This document shows, one piece after another, positions 25,716-34,959 of a stretch of 64,000 nt of DNA; position 1 is the first letter of the stretch; each line of letters begins with the position of its first letter. The notes below the pieces were generated by a model. That model had not been told where the DNA came from. It made no database searches and worked only from the letters and a program-made list of their open reading frames with translations. The translations under genes were made by a program, and so were the position numbers. The stretch covers positions 23,077 through 87,076 of the forward strand of contig JARSSO010000055.1 of NCBI GenBank assembly GCA_029624765.1, in the 5' to 3' direction. Source of the DNA: Candidatus Contendibacter sp. Its GTDB lineage: Bacteria; Pseudomonadota; Gammaproteobacteria; Competibacterales; Competibacteraceae.

Positions 25716-27356
25716 ATGTCCGTTCCCAGCGACCTGCCGGTCTGGCAAGCATTGCAAGCCCATCATGCCGCCATCGCCGACCTGCACCTGCGCGACCTGT
25801 TCGCCGCCGATCCCGGACGTTTCGACCGATTCTCCCGGCGATTCGGCGACTTGCTGGTGGATTTCTCCAAGCATCGCATCACCGGGGAAACTCTTGGCCT
25901 GTTGATCGAACTGGCCCGCCAGGCGCAATTGCCGGCCTGGATCGAGCGGACGTTCAACGGGGAGATGATCAACCACACCGAACGCCGCTCGGTGCTGCAC
26001 GTCGCGCTGCGCAACCGGAGCGACCGGCCGATCCTCGTCAACGGTGAGAACGTCATGCCGGGCGTGAACGCGGTGCTGGAGCACATGCGCAAGTTCGCCG
26101 ACCAGATCCGGCGCGGCAAGTGGCGCGGCCACACCGGCAAGCGCATCCGCGACGTGGTCAACATCGGCATCGGCGGGTCCGACCTGGGGCCGAAAATGAT
26201 CTGCGAGGCGCTGGAGCCCTACGGCGATCCGACGCTGCGGATGCACTTCGTTTCCAACGTGGACGGCGCCCACATCAGCCACGTCCTGGCCGAGTGCGAC
26301 CCGGAAAGCACCCTGTTCATCGTCGCGTCCAAGACCTTCACCACCCAGGAGACCATGACCAACGCCCATACCGCCCGCGCCTGGCTGGTCAAGGAACTGG
26401 GCGACGAATCGGCGGTGGCCAAGCACTTCGTCGCGGTGTCCACCAACGCCGCCGGGGTGAGCAAGTTCGGCATCGACACCGCCAACATGTTCGAATTCTG
26501 GGATTGGGTGGGCGGGCGCTACTCGCTGTGGTCGGCCATCGGCCTGCCCATCGTGGTCTATCTCGGCATGGACCATTTCACCGAGTTGCTGGACGGCGCG
26601 CACGCCATGGACGAGCACTTCCGCACCGCGCCGCTGGAGGAAAACCTGCCGGCGATCCTTGGACTGCTGGGGGTCTGGTACATCGACTTCTTCGGCGCCG
26701 ACAGCCATGTCATGCTGATCTACGACGACTATCTGCGCTCGCTGCCCGATTATCTGCAACAACTGGACATGGAAAGCAACGGCAAGACCATCGACCGCGA
26801 CGGTCAACTGGTTCGAGTCAACACCGGTCCAATTCTGTGGGGCAGCCTGGGTAACAACGGCCAGCACGCCTACTACCAACTGCTCCATCAGGGCACGCAC
26901 CTGGTGCCGGCGGACTTCCTCGCCCCGGCGCACAGCCCGAATCCCATCGGCGAGCATCACCCGATCCTGCTGGCCAACTGCCTGGCTCAGGCCGAGGCGA
27001 TGATGGTCGGCAAGACCGAGGCGCAGGCCCGCGCCGAACTGGAGAAACAGGGCATGAGCGGCGAGGCGCTGGAAAAGTTGCTGCCCTACAAGGTTTTCCC
27101 CGGCAACCGGCCCAGCACCAGCCTGTTCTACCGTCGGCTGACTCCGCAAGTGCTGGGCTCGCTGATCGCGCTGTACGAGCACAAGGTGTTTACCCAGGGC
27201 GTGGTCTGGAACATCAATTCCTTCGATCAGTGGGGCGTGGAGCTGGGCAAGCAACTGGCGAACGCCATCCTGCCGGAATTGAAGGGCGACCGGCCCGCCA
27301 GCGGACACGACGCCTCGACCCTGGGGCTGATTCGATTCTGCCGCGACGAAGATTGA
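25716..27356 (+). CDS. pgi: Glucose-6-phosphate isomerase
   Basis: A 546-residue enzyme interconverting glucose-6-phosphate and fructose-6-phosphate in glycolysis and gluconeogenesis. Both family signatures are present: WVGGRYSLWSAIG and NINSFDQWGVELGKQ. Substrate-binding segments IGIGGSDLGPKM, SKTFTTQETMTNA and GNNGQHAYYQL are intact. Length matches the E. coli-type enzyme. The ATG at 25716 is preceded by AAGGAA; the frame opens 16 codons earlier without a ribosome site. It appears monocistronic. Confidence 0.97.
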   Translation: MSVPSDLPVWQALQAHHAAIADLHLRDLFAADPGRFDRFSRRFGDLLVDFSKHRITGETLGLLIELARQAQLPAWIERTFNGEMINHTERRSVLHVALRNRSDRPILVNGENVMPGVNAVLEHMRKFADQIRRGKWRGHTGKRIRDVVNIGIGGSDLGPKMICEALEPYGDPTLRMHFVSNVDGAHISHVLAECDPESTLFIVASKTFTTQETMTNAHTARAWLVKELGDESAVAKHFVAVSTNAAGVSKFGIDTANMFEFWDWVGGRYSLWSAIGLPIVVYLGMDHFTELLDGAHAMDEHFRTAPLEENLPAILGLLGVWYIDFFGADSHVMLIYDDYLRSLPDYLQQLDMESNGKTIDRDGQLVRVNTGPILWGSLGNNGQHAYYQLLHQGTHLVPADFLAPAHSPNPIGEHHPILLANCLAQAEAMMVGKTEAQARAELEKQGMSGEALEKLLPYKVFPGNRPSTSLFYRRLTPQVLGSLIALYEHKVFTQGVVWNINSFDQWGVELGKQLANAILPELKGDRPASGHDASTLGLIRFCRDED

Positions 27357-27429
27357 CGGCGGACGGTGGGCGAGGGCGGTGGCCGGGGACATGCCGGCCC
27401 CGCCTCGACCCAGCATGACCGGGCCGGGT

Positions 27430-27591
27430 TCAATAACGTTTTTTCTGTTCGGCCTTGCGTTCGATGGCCTGGCCGGCGGCCTTGAGGTCCTGACCGGCTC
27501 CCTTGACCGTGTTGCAGGCGCTCAGGCCGCCGGCAAGCAGCGCAAACGCGCCCAGCAACAACAGGGCCACGCGGATGGATTTTCGGTTCAT
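27430..27591 (-). CDS. Entericidin-like small lipoprotein
   Basis: A 53-residue protein, MNRKSIRVALLLLGAFALL..., with a lipobox LSAC and then NTVKGAGQDLKAAGQAIERK. The layout (short signal, lipidated cysteine, NTVxGxGxDxxxxGxxI pattern) is that of the entericidin A/B family. EcnA and EcnB are outer-envelope lipoproteins linked to stationary-phase lysis in enterobacteria; many single-copy relatives have unknown roles. Convergent with pgi and outside the reach of a normal ORF length cut-off. Confidence 0.85.
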   Translation of the reverse strand: MNRKSIRVALLLLGAFALLAGGLSACNTVKGAGQDLKAAGQAIERKAEQKKRY

Positions 27592-27794
27592 CGAGCTATC
27601 TTCCCCATTGATTCAACAGGTTGTGGATCATGACAAGAGTTCGGCCGGCCAGGCCGCCGGGCTTGGGCCGACGAGCGCCGGGCGGGTTGTTGGACCGTTG
27701 GAACCGCCTGACGGTGGCGCGGGCCGCTTGATATACTGAAACTTCAAACAACATTCATCCGTCCGCAACAGAATCCTGATAGGGGGATCACCCG

Positions 27795-28055
27795 ATGCTT
27801 GGAGAGAGCCACGATCTGTTCCATGAATTTCCCGAATATCGGGACCGCATCGCCGAACTGAAGGACGCCGATCCCAAGTTCGCGCATCTGTACGACGACT
27901 ACCATGCGGTCAACGACGAAGTGGAGCGCATCGAACTTCAGATCGAGACACCTTCGGACTACTACACCGAGACCCTGAAGAAACAGCGCCTGCACCTGAA
28001 GGACGAGATTTACGCCATCCTGCGCCGGGCACGGGCGCGGGAACAACTGGTTTGA
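27795..28055 (+). CDS. YdcH-family (DUF465) protein
   Basis: An 86-residue protein matching the YdcH/DUF465 family. Characteristic segments are LFHEFPEYRDRIAELK, then FAHLYDDYHAVNDEVERIE and the C-terminal LKKQRLHLKDEIYAILRRA. It is predicted to be two antiparallel helices, with conserved KDxDPxFAHLYDxY-like and LKKxRLxLKDE motifs. The family is widespread and its function is unknown. A GATATACT box lies about 60 bp upstream and AGGGGG serves as the ribosome site. Confidence 0.9.
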   Translation: MLGESHDLFHEFPEYRDRIAELKDADPKFAHLYDDYHAVNDEVERIELQIETPSDYYTETLKKQRLHLKDEIYAILRRARAREQLV

Positions 28056-28139
28056 GGTCTTTCCCGCCGTTGTTCCGGGTGGACGCGAACGCTGGACGTC
28101 TTCGCCGGGCGTCGATTTGAGAGGCGTTTTTGTAAAGCT

Positions 28140-28493
28140 TCAGGGGGGTGGCGGCGCGGAATCGCCACGGGTCGAATTCGCCGACGCCGCGATTCGGGTT
28201 CGACTCCGCCGGGGCCGTTCGCCTGGCGGACCCGGTTCCGCCGACGCGCTCGGAAGTCGGCGCGACGAGGTCGCCGGCCGGCCGGATTCGGTGACGGATC
28301 CGCCGCGCGCCCGCCGCAGCCAGCCCAGCATCCGCCGCTCCAGCGCGTCCTGCCCGGCGGGCGTCAGGTCCCGGAAGATCAACGCCCCGGTCCCCACCAG
28401 CAGCATCAATCCGCCCAGGAAAGTGACCAGCGGTTGCAGGAAGGCAATCGTCAGCGCCGCCAGGACGACCAGCAGGATGTGTCGAAATTTCAT
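28140..28493 (-). CDS. Small membrane protein following PP2C gene
   Basis: A 117-residue protein with two close hydrophobic helices (residues ~5-20 and ~24-42) followed by a long basic, proline/serine-rich tail ending in four prolines. No family recognised. The ATG at 28493 overlaps the stop of the PP2C gene by 4 bases, so it is probably made together with that phosphatase and may anchor or localise it. The tail composition looks disordered. Confidence 0.6.
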   Translation of the reverse strand: MKFRHILLVVLAALTIAFLQPLVTFLGGLMLLVGTGALIFRDLTPAGQDALERRMLGWLRRARGGSVTESGRPATSSRRLPSASAEPGPPGERPRRSRTRIAASANSTRGDSAPPPP

Positions 28494-29533
28494 GAGATAT
28501 CCTCCGGGAGTGAATGTTCGACTCGCCCGGGCCGGCGCGCGAGGATGACCGTGCAATTGTCGTCCGGATGGCTGCGCTGTCGGCGAATCTCTTCCGCCAG
28601 TTCGGCCAGCAGCGAGTCCGCCAGTTCCTCGAGCGGGCGGTCCGCCTGTCCCAGCAGCGCCGGCCAGCGTTGGATGAACGCCTGGGGATTGGCAAGGCGC
28701 CAGAGACCGTCGCTGGCGAGAAGATAAATCCGCCCCGGTTCCAGCGCCAGGGCGCGACGGTCGCCCAATCCGCGCAGGAACAGCGGCAGGTTGCCCTCGT
28801 GCAGCTCGAACAGGTCCTCCGCGATGGCCGCGGGATAAAGCCAGGAAGCGCCCAGGGCGCCGCCCAACCCGAAAGCCTGGCTGATCTGGGAATTGGTCTG
28901 GGCGTGAACCCGTTGAAACCACTGCGCGCCGTTCATCAGGCCGAGCAGCGCCATGTGGGTGGCCGGGACGTGGTCCACGGTCAGACAGCGAACCCGCCGC
29001 GCGTCCACGACGTAGAGCCGCGAATCGCCCACGTGAAACAGCAGAGCGGGGCCGCTGGGAGGAATTTCGAGCAGGATCAAGGTGCAACCCGCTTCCAGCC
29101 CAGCTGCCTGAAACTGTTGGCGCAGCCGATGGTGCAGCGCGCTCAGACCTGCGGAAATCGGGGCCAGGTCCACGGCGGCTGGAAGCCCAAGCAGACCCTC
29201 GAGGGTTTTTTCGGTCGCTTCCCGGCCATGACTGTGGCCGCCCATGCCGTCGAGGAGGGCCAGTCGCCGATGGCCAGGCGGCCAGTCGGGCAGGCGCAGT
29301 TCGGTTTCCCGCTCGTCCCACAGGAAGCGGGCCTGTCCCTGGCCATCGATGACAAGATAATTGTCCTGGTTTTCCTGGCGCCCATGGCCGGTGGGCGAGC
29401 GCAACGAACGCACGGCGATTTCCAGGGGCGAACCGGCGGGGAACGGCATGGGATCGGAAACATCGGTGGCGTTCATCGTTTGGTCAATGGGCATCGGTTG
29501 GATCGTGAAGGTTGCGAAGGAGGGCGGTTTCAC
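28490..29533 (-). CDS. PP2C-family Ser/Thr protein phosphatase
   Basis: A 347-residue phosphatase, PppA/Stp1-like. PP2C motifs: GRQENQDNYLV, ALLDGMGGHSHGREA, LFHVGDSRLYVVD, YLLASDGLWRL and HPDDNCTVILA, with all metal-binding aspartates present. The start is uncertain: the longest frame begins with GTG 29533, and ATG 29494 or 29476 are alternatives with no clear ribosome site. It is divergent from the pseudokinase-FGE gene across ~135 bp and is the obvious phosphatase partner of the kinase encoded at 36118-38118 in the same block. Confidence 0.88.
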   Translation of the reverse strand: MKPPSFATFTIQPMPIDQTMNATDVSDPMPFPAGSPLEIAVRSLRSPTGHGRQENQDNYLVIDGQGQARFLWDERETELRLPDWPPGHRRLALLDGMGGHSHGREATEKTLEGLLGLPAAVDLAPISAGLSALHHRLRQQFQAAGLEAGCTLILLEIPPSGPALLFHVGDSRLYVVDARRVRCLTVDHVPATHMALLGLMNGAQWFQRVHAQTNSQISQAFGLGGALGASWLYPAAIAEDLFELHEGNLPLFLRGLGDRRALALEPGRIYLLASDGLWRLANPQAFIQRWPALLGQADRPLEELADSLLAELAEEIRRQRSHPDDNCTVILARRPGRVEHSLPEDIS

Positions 29534-29668
29534 GCGGACGCGACCGAATCCCTTGATCGAAATCGCCCCGGCGCGTGACGGTTCATCCTCTGCTAGACTA
29601 GATCATAATGCGACTTGACACTGCCCTGTCCAAACCAATCTTCGAACCATACTGACGAATTCAAGGTC
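29534..29668. promoter_or_regulatory. Divergent promoter region
   Basis: 135 bp between the PP2C gene (minus) and the pseudokinase gene (plus). A TAGACTAGATCATAAT stretch near 29595-29610 could hold a -10 box for the plus-strand gene set. No clean -35 partner is visible. Confidence 0.35.
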
Positions 29669-32353
29669 ATGGATCTCGAAACGCATCCCGAATCACTTGC
29701 GAAAGCCCGCGACGCCGGCCAGCCGGCCCAGACGGAAATGGGGCGCCAGGAGCCGGCGTCGGAATCGTCCGGATTCGACACGGATGGGCGGTCTCCACCG
29801 GCAAATGACCCGTCGGCGGATGCCGCGCAAACGCTCGACCTGGTGGAGGAGCCCGCGGTTGCGGAGGAGGGGACCGAGGCGCTCGTGGCCGGCATGGTGA
29901 TTGGACCGGCCCAGCGTCAGTTTCGCTTGGTAAGCGCGTTGGGCGGCCGGGGGCAGATCTGGCTGGCGCGCGCGGTCGCGCCGGTCCTGGACGCGGTCGA
30001 GGGTGGGTTGGAGGAGTTTCGGGCCATCAAGATTTTTCTGCCCTCGGCCGGTCTTCGGGAAACCGACCACGAGGAACGGGCGCTGCGCGCGGACATGATC
30101 AACTTGCGCAGCTACCTGACCCGGGTCAGGGCGCGGGTGGAACTGGCCCTGAAACTGAACCATCCGCATATCGCCCGGGCGTATGGTTGGTGGCACGGCG
30201 CCGACGGCTGGCCGTTCGTCGAAATGGAATACCTGGATCACCAGCACGGCCGCGACTTGGCGCAACTGCTGGCCGAACAGGGTCGGGATGGATTCCCGTT
30301 CGAGACCATGCTGGAATGGCTGCGGCCGGTCGCCGCCGCTCTGGATTACGGTCGCCGCGAGCACCGGCTCGCCCATCAGCACCTCGACGTCGATACGGTG
30401 TTCATTACCGCCCAGAGGGAGGTCAAACTGCTGGGATTCGGTCTGGCCGCCGAACCCCGGGAACCCCGTAGCGTGTTGTTCAGCACGGGCGGCTCGGCCG
30501 AAGCGGCCGGCCTGGTGGAGTCGGTGGCGGTCGAGACCACGTTCCGCCGCGATGTGTTCGCCCTGGCGCTGCTGGTCTACCGGTTGTTGATGGGACGGAG
30601 CGCCTACGAAGCCCAGAACGGGCAGGCGAACATGGTGCCGCGCCCGGCCGGGTTGACGGACGATACCTGGCGGGTGTTGCGGCGGGGGCTGGCGTATCCC
30701 AGCGAACTGTGTCCGACCGATGCCGGCCGATTCATGCGCGAGCTGGAAGCCGCCCAACAGCCCCTCATGGTTGGCGCGCGCGAACGCGCGGCGGGCTGGA
30801 AGCGATGGGCTTTGGCCGGTGGTCTGGGTCTGGCGGTGGCCTTGGGCGCCTACACCCTGGTCGAACATTATCTTGGCGGTTCAAGGCCGGTTCAACCGAC
30901 GGCGACCGACCAGACCGCTTCGTCGGTTCCGGCGCCGGCTCCGACCACCGGGTTGGCCGTTCCAGCGGGGGACGCGGAACGCGAGATCGATCAGCGCGCC
31001 TTCGAGTCCGCCAAGCGGGTGGATACGCTGCAGGCATACCGGCTTTATTTGCAGCGTTGCCCACGTTGCGGCTACGAGAAAGAGGCGCGGACCGCGATCG
31101 CCCGCATCGAGACCCAGGAAAAAGTGGATCAGCTCAAGGCCGATTTCGAAAAGCTCGCGCAGGCGCTGGAACGGGACAAGCGCGGCGATCGGGGTGACGA
31201 GGCCCTGTCCCGGCTGGAGGCGCTGGCGGCGCTGGCGCCCGACGATCCCCTGGTCGCCGAGGGTCGACGGCGTCTTGCGCTCGGCTGGGCGGCGCTGGCG
31301 CAGGCGGCCATCAACCGGAAGGAGCTGGCCGAGGCCAGAAAATGGCTGAAAAAGGCCGAGGCGGTCCAACCCAAACAGCTCGAACTGGCCCGGTTGACCC
31401 AGGCTTTGGAGCAGGCCGAAACCGAGGAACAGGTCCGGCGACTGGACGCCGAGGCGTTCGCCGTCGCCCAGCGCGCCAACACGCGCCGCGCCTACTGGAC
31501 TTATCTTGAACGGTGCGCGCCGACGACGTGTAGCCATCGCGCCGAAGCCGATGCGGCGCTGGCCCGGCTGGCGCCGCCCTATCCGGTCTTGCGCGACCGC
31601 CTGAGCGACGGTTCGCAGGGCCCGGAGATGGTCAAGATTCCAGCGGGTGGGTTCCAGATGGGGTCGCCAGTCCACGAGAAGGGGCGTTACAACGATGAAG
31701 CGTCGCGGTGGGTGCGGATCGAGAAACCGTTCGCCATCGGCAAATACGAGGTGACGTTTCAAGAGTACGACCGATTCGCGGCGGCGGCCGGTCGGGTCCG
31801 GCCCAACGACCATGGCTGGGGCCGCGACCGGCGGCCGGTGATCAACATTCCCTGGATGGGCGCCGTGGCCTATGCCGACTGGCTGTCGAAGCAAACAGGG
31901 GCCTATTATCGCCTGCCGACCGAGGCGGAGTGGGAATACGCGGCCCGCGCCGGGGTAACGGCCAGCCGCTACTGGGGCGACGATCCCGACCAGGGTTGCG
32001 CCTACGTCAACGCCGCCGATCTGGACGGCAAACAGGCGTTCGTGGGCTGGACGGCGATGAAATGCCGCGACGGCGAGGTTCACACGGCACCGGTGGGCAA
32101 GTATCGCAACAACGATTTCGGCCTGCACGACATGCTCGGCAATGTGCTGGAATGGACCTGTTCGCTGTACGACCAGAGTGTTCCCGCGCCGGTCCAGGAG
32201 TGCCAGGGTCAGGCCGGAGACCGACAATTCGTGGTGCGCGGCGGCTCCTGGAACGACGAGCCGCGCAATGTCCGATCGGCCGACCGGCATCGCGCCCGGC
32301 CCGATTTCCAGGATTATTCCCTGGGGTTCCGCCTGGTTCGGGAGTTGCCCTAG
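29669..32353 (+). CDS. Membrane pseudokinase with C-terminal FGE-like domain
   Basis: An 894-residue protein. A disordered N-terminal ~75 residues precede a kinase fold. The lysine motif FRAIKIF is present (about residue 118), but the catalytic loop reads HQHLDVDTV where active kinases have HRDLKxxN, and the metal motif is GFG in place of DFG, so the domain looks catalytically dead. One transmembrane helix follows (~378-398), then periplasmic charged helical repeats (~430-640, including two similar TLQAYRLYLQRCPRCGYE / TRRAYWTYLERCAPT segments), and an FGE/sulfatase-modifying-fold domain (MVKIPAGGFQMGSPV to the end). The FGE part lacks the two catalytic cysteines. ATG 29669 has CAAGGT upstream. 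It heads the plus-strand block. Confidence 0.83.
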   Translation: MDLETHPESLAKARDAGQPAQTEMGRQEPASESSGFDTDGRSPPANDPSADAAQTLDLVEEPAVAEEGTEALVAGMVIGPAQRQFRLVSALGGRGQIWLARAVAPVLDAVEGGLEEFRAIKIFLPSAGLRETDHEERALRADMINLRSYLTRVRARVELALKLNHPHIARAYGWWHGADGWPFVEMEYLDHQHGRDLAQLLAEQGRDGFPFETMLEWLRPVAAALDYGRREHRLAHQHLDVDTVFITAQREVKLLGFGLAAEPREPRSVLFSTGGSAEAAGLVESVAVETTFRRDVFALALLVYRLLMGRSAYEAQNGQANMVPRPAGLTDDTWRVLRRGLAYPSELCPTDAGRFMRELEAAQQPLMVGARERAAGWKRWALAGGLGLAVALGAYTLVEHYLGGSRPVQPTATDQTASSVPAPAPTTGLAVPAGDAEREIDQRAFESAKRVDTLQAYRLYLQRCPRCGYEKEARTAIARIETQEKVDQLKADFEKLAQALERDKRGDRGDEALSRLEALAALAPDDPLVAEGRRRLALGWAALAQAAINRKELAEARKWLKKAEAVQPKQLELARLTQALEQAETEEQVRRLDAEAFAVAQRANTRRAYWTYLERCAPTTCSHRAEADAALARLAPPYPVLRDRLSDGSQGPEMVKIPAGGFQMGSPVHEKGRYNDEASRWVRIEKPFAIGKYEVTFQEYDRFAAAAGRVRPNDHGWGRDRRPVINIPWMGAVAYADWLSKQTGAYYRLPTEAEWEYAARAGVTASRYWGDDPDQGCAYVNAADLDGKQAFVGWTAMKCRDGEVHTAPVGKYRNNDFGLHDMLGNVLEWTCSLYDQSVPAPVQECQGQAGDRQFVVRGGSWNDEPRNVRSADRHRARPDFQDYSLGFRLVRELP

Positions 32354-32386
32354 ATTTTGGTTCCCAGCGCCGCGAATGGATCGTTC

Positions 32387-33190
32387 ATGGCCGCGACCCC
32401 GTCGGCTCGTGGATGGCGGAGCGTCGAGTCTCTGGGCCGGGCCGTCCTCCAGTTGCCCGAGAGCGTGCTGGAGGAACTGGATTTTCTCGCGGTCGTGCTG
32501 ATGAGCGCCGGTTCCATGCCGCGGGGAGAATGGCCGTTCCTGATCCGGCATGCCTGGCAGCAGGTTTACTTCACGGCGGTGCAGCAAGCCTATCTCTTCA
32601 CGGCGGTGGGCGCGATCATCGGCGTGTTGACGGCGTTTCCGCTCATCGTGTTTCGGATCGAGGATCCCCATTTGCTGGGGCGCATCATGCACATCATGAT
32701 GTATCACCAGCTCAATCCCATCCTGGCTACCTTGTTCGTGGCAGGGCTGTCGGGCGCGGCCATCACCGCGGAACTGGGCGAACTCAGGGCCAACCAGGCG
32801 ATCGAACATTTGGTGGCGATGGGCGTCAATCCCCACAGCTTTTTCGTGTTGCCCCGACTGATCGGCATGGCGGTGTCGCTGCCGATTCTGGTGTTGTGGT
32901 TGAATGTCGGCGTCACGGTCGGCGCGGCGACGATGTTGAACCTTTACCAGAATGTGCCGCCGACGGCGTTTTTTCGGATGTGTCTGGCGGAGCTGAACCT
33001 CGGATCGCTGGCCTTGACCGGCGGGATGGTGGTCATGCAGGCGATCCATGTCATTCTGGTGCAAACCTCGCGCGCCTTTCGCGTCGGCGCCTACGTGGAT
33101 ATTCCGCGCACCCTGCCCAATGCCTTCGCGCGCTCGTTCATCGGTTGCCTGATCATCACCCTGTTGTTTTCACTGATACGTTATGGCTGA
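32387..33190 (+). CDS. MlaE-family ABC permease
   Basis: A 267-residue inner-membrane protein of the MlaE / YrbE family, the permease of MCE-type lipid transporters. Family marks: QQAYLFTAVGAIIGVLTA, the amphipathic FVAGLSGAAITAELGELRANQAIEHLVAMGVNP and PRLIGMAVSLPIL. About five to six helices. In Mla systems MlaE pairs with an MlaF ATPase and an MlaD MCE ring to move phospholipids between membranes. Here both partners follow immediately, though the ATPase is degenerate. ATG 32387 was chosen; a TTG ten codons earlier is possible. It starts 33 bp after the pseudokinase gene. Confidence 0.88.
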   Translation: MAATPSARGWRSVESLGRAVLQLPESVLEELDFLAVVLMSAGSMPRGEWPFLIRHAWQQVYFTAVQQAYLFTAVGAIIGVLTAFPLIVFRIEDPHLLGRIMHIMMYHQLNPILATLFVAGLSGAAITAELGELRANQAIEHLVAMGVNPHSFFVLPRLIGMAVSLPILVLWLNVGVTVGAATMLNLYQNVPPTAFFRMCLAELNLGSLALTGGMVVMQAIHVILVQTSRAFRVGAYVDIPRTLPNAFARSFIGCLIITLLFSLIRYG

Positions 33191-33920
33191 GATGGCGGTA
33201 CGCGCGCGTGGCTGGGTGCTGGACCGACAGCCGGCCCCGAAACCGTTCGATTTCCAGGTCATGCCTGGCGAGCTGTGGATGTTGGTGGGCGCGGTGAATT
33301 CGGGCCGACGCGAGCTGATTTACAGTCTGGCCGGGCTGATCGAGCCGCGCGCGGGCCGCCTTGAGTTGTTCGGGCGCGACGTCGCGTCCTTGGGGCCGCG
33401 CGCCCGTGCCCACTTGCACTGCCGGATCGGCGTGGTGCTGGAGCAGCCGGGACTGGTGCCGGCCTGGAGTGTGTTCGAAAATCTGGCGCTGCTGGTGCGC
33501 TATCACCGCCTGGCGCCCGGCGGCGCGGTCGAGGACTACGTGGTGAAGTTCGTGGAGTCTTGCCGGTTGTCGCGCGCGATCCTGGGTCGGCTGGTCAGCG
33601 ATCTGTCGCCGCTGGAGAGCCAATGGATCGGTCTGCTGCGCGCGCTGGTCATCCGGCCGCGTCTGTTGCTGGTCAGCGCCTATCTGCCCCAGGAGACCCT
33701 GGTGGCGGGTTATGGCGTGTGGACGTTTTTCGCCGAGGTGGTCGCGCCGATGAACATGGCCATCCTGGTGGACGTCGGCCCGCAAGCCTTGCCCATCGGC
33801 GCGGAGACGCGCCTGCTGGTCATGGACGAGGGGACCTTGCTGGCGGCGGGTCGGGCGCGGGAACTGGCGCAACACCCGGACCCGGCGGTTCGAAGCCAGG
33901 TCAGGTTCGATCATGCTTGA
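33183..33920 (+). CDS. MlaF-like ABC ATPase homolog with degenerate catalytic motifs
   Basis: A 245-residue protein with the overall ABC-ATPase layout between MlaE and MCE genes. The Walker A position reads GAVNSGRRE (no GK[ST]), the signature LSGGQ reads LSPLESQ, the Walker B position reads LLLVSAYLPQE (no DE) and the switch histidine region is VDVGPQ. Only the Q-loop glutamine (VVLEQPGL) is kept. The frame is open and the usual secondary-structure blocks (ELIYSLAGLIEPRAGRLELFG) are intact, so this is a conserved-looking but non-hydrolytic protein, not a frameshifted relic. It overlaps the permease gene by 8 bases and the MCE gene by 8 bases, so it is translated with both. Confidence 0.82.
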   Translation: MAEMAVRARGWVLDRQPAPKPFDFQVMPGELWMLVGAVNSGRRELIYSLAGLIEPRAGRLELFGRDVASLGPRARAHLHCRIGVVLEQPGLVPAWSVFENLALLVRYHRLAPGGAVEDYVVKFVESCRLSRAILGRLVSDLSPLESQWIGLLRALVIRPRLLLVSAYLPQETLVAGYGVWTFFAEVVAPMNMAILVDVGPQALPIGAETRLLVMDEGTLLAAGRARELAQHPDPAVRSQVRFDHA

Positions 33921-34959
33921 AACCGCCATCGGCGCCCGCTACCGGCGCTATCAGCGCGCGGTCGGCCTGCTGATCCTGGCGACGCTGGGCGTGCTGTTCG
34001 TCCTGCTGTGGATGGCCAACCGCCAACTGGGTTTTTTCAGCCATACCTATCGTCTGCACGGCTTTCTCGACAACGTCCGCAATCTTCGGCAGACCACGCC
34101 CGTCACGCTGGCGGGGTTGAAGATCGGCGAGGTACGCGATCTGGCCATCACCGATTACAACCAGATCCGCATTGAATTGCTGCTTTACCGCGAATACCAG
34201 CCTCGCATCCGCGCGGATTCGACCGCGCGGATCAAGACCGATGCCCTGGGGAACGCAACCGTCGAACTCAACATGGGCGATCCGGCGCGGCCCGTGTTGG
34301 GGGATGACGCGACGATTCCGTTCCAGCGCGCCCCCGATCTCGAGGCCGTGATGCACCAGGCCCAGGAACAACTGGGGCAGATCGGCGTGGTCCTGGCGAA
34401 CGTCAAGGCGATCACCGATGAATTGAAGCGGCCCGAGGGCGCCCTGCTGGGGACCTTGAATACCTTCGCGCAAGTAATGCGGGAGTTGACGCCGCTGTTG
34501 CGGAATCTGACGGCCACCAGCCAGGAGATGAGCCAGTTGGCGGCCGATCTGGCGGTGACCGGCGGGCGGATTCGAGCGGGGCAGGGGGCGCTGGGGGGGC
34601 TGACGGACAGCGCCAGCCCACTCTCCCGCCAGATCGCGGCCAGCGCGCAAAAGCTGCAAGCGATGATGACCGGCCTGGAAGCCCTGGCGGTTCGCTTGCC
34701 CGGCTACGGCGAGCGGGTCGAGCGGATCCTGCGCCAGACCGAGGCGATCACGGCCAAGCTGGCCAAGGCCAGCGCGCAGGTCCCGGACCTGATGGATCGA
34801 AGTCGCGGGGTGGCCGAAAGCGTGGACGAGGTGGTGGATTCAGTCAAGCGTAGCGCCGTGTTGCGCGCCCTGAGCCCGGCCCCGGACGCGCCTGACCGAC
34901 CATTGCTGGAAGCGCCCCGCGACTGGGACCCGGCGCCGCCCGGCGCGCCGTTGCCCTAG
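33913..34959 (+). CDS. MlaD-like MCE-domain protein
   Basis: A 348-residue protein anchored by an N-terminal helix (residues ~16-36). The MCE domain follows: FLDNVRNLRQTTPVTLAGLKIGEV, then DYNQIRIELLLYREYQPRIRADSTARIKTDALGNATVELNMG. After it comes a long periplasmic helical region with coiled-coil features (~140-320) and a proline-rich tail. MCE proteins form hexameric rings that carry lipids across the periplasm. It overlaps the degenerate ATPase gene by 8 bases. The long helical tail resembles those of PqiB/YebT-class or actinobacterial MCE proteins more than the short MlaD. Confidence 0.88.
   Translation: MLETAIGARYRRYQRAVGLLILATLGVLFVLLWMANRQLGFFSHTYRLHGFLDNVRNLRQTTPVTLAGLKIGEVRDLAITDYNQIRIELLLYREYQPRIRADSTARIKTDALGNATVELNMGDPARPVLGDDATIPFQRAPDLEAVMHQAQEQLGQIGVVLANVKAITDELKRPEGALLGTLNTFAQVMRELTPLLRNLTATSQEMSQLAADLAVTGGRIRAGQGALGGLTDSASPLSRQIAASAQKLQAMMTGLEALAVRLPGYGERVERILRQTEAITAKLAKASAQVPDLMDRSRGVAESVDEVVDSVKRSAVLRALSPAPDAPDRPLLEAPRDWDPAPPGAPLP

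Noticed and set aside
27357..27429. GGCCGG...CCGGCC hairpin after pgi as a terminator
   Set aside because: A stem is possible near 27380-27400, but there is no T-run on either strand at the right place.
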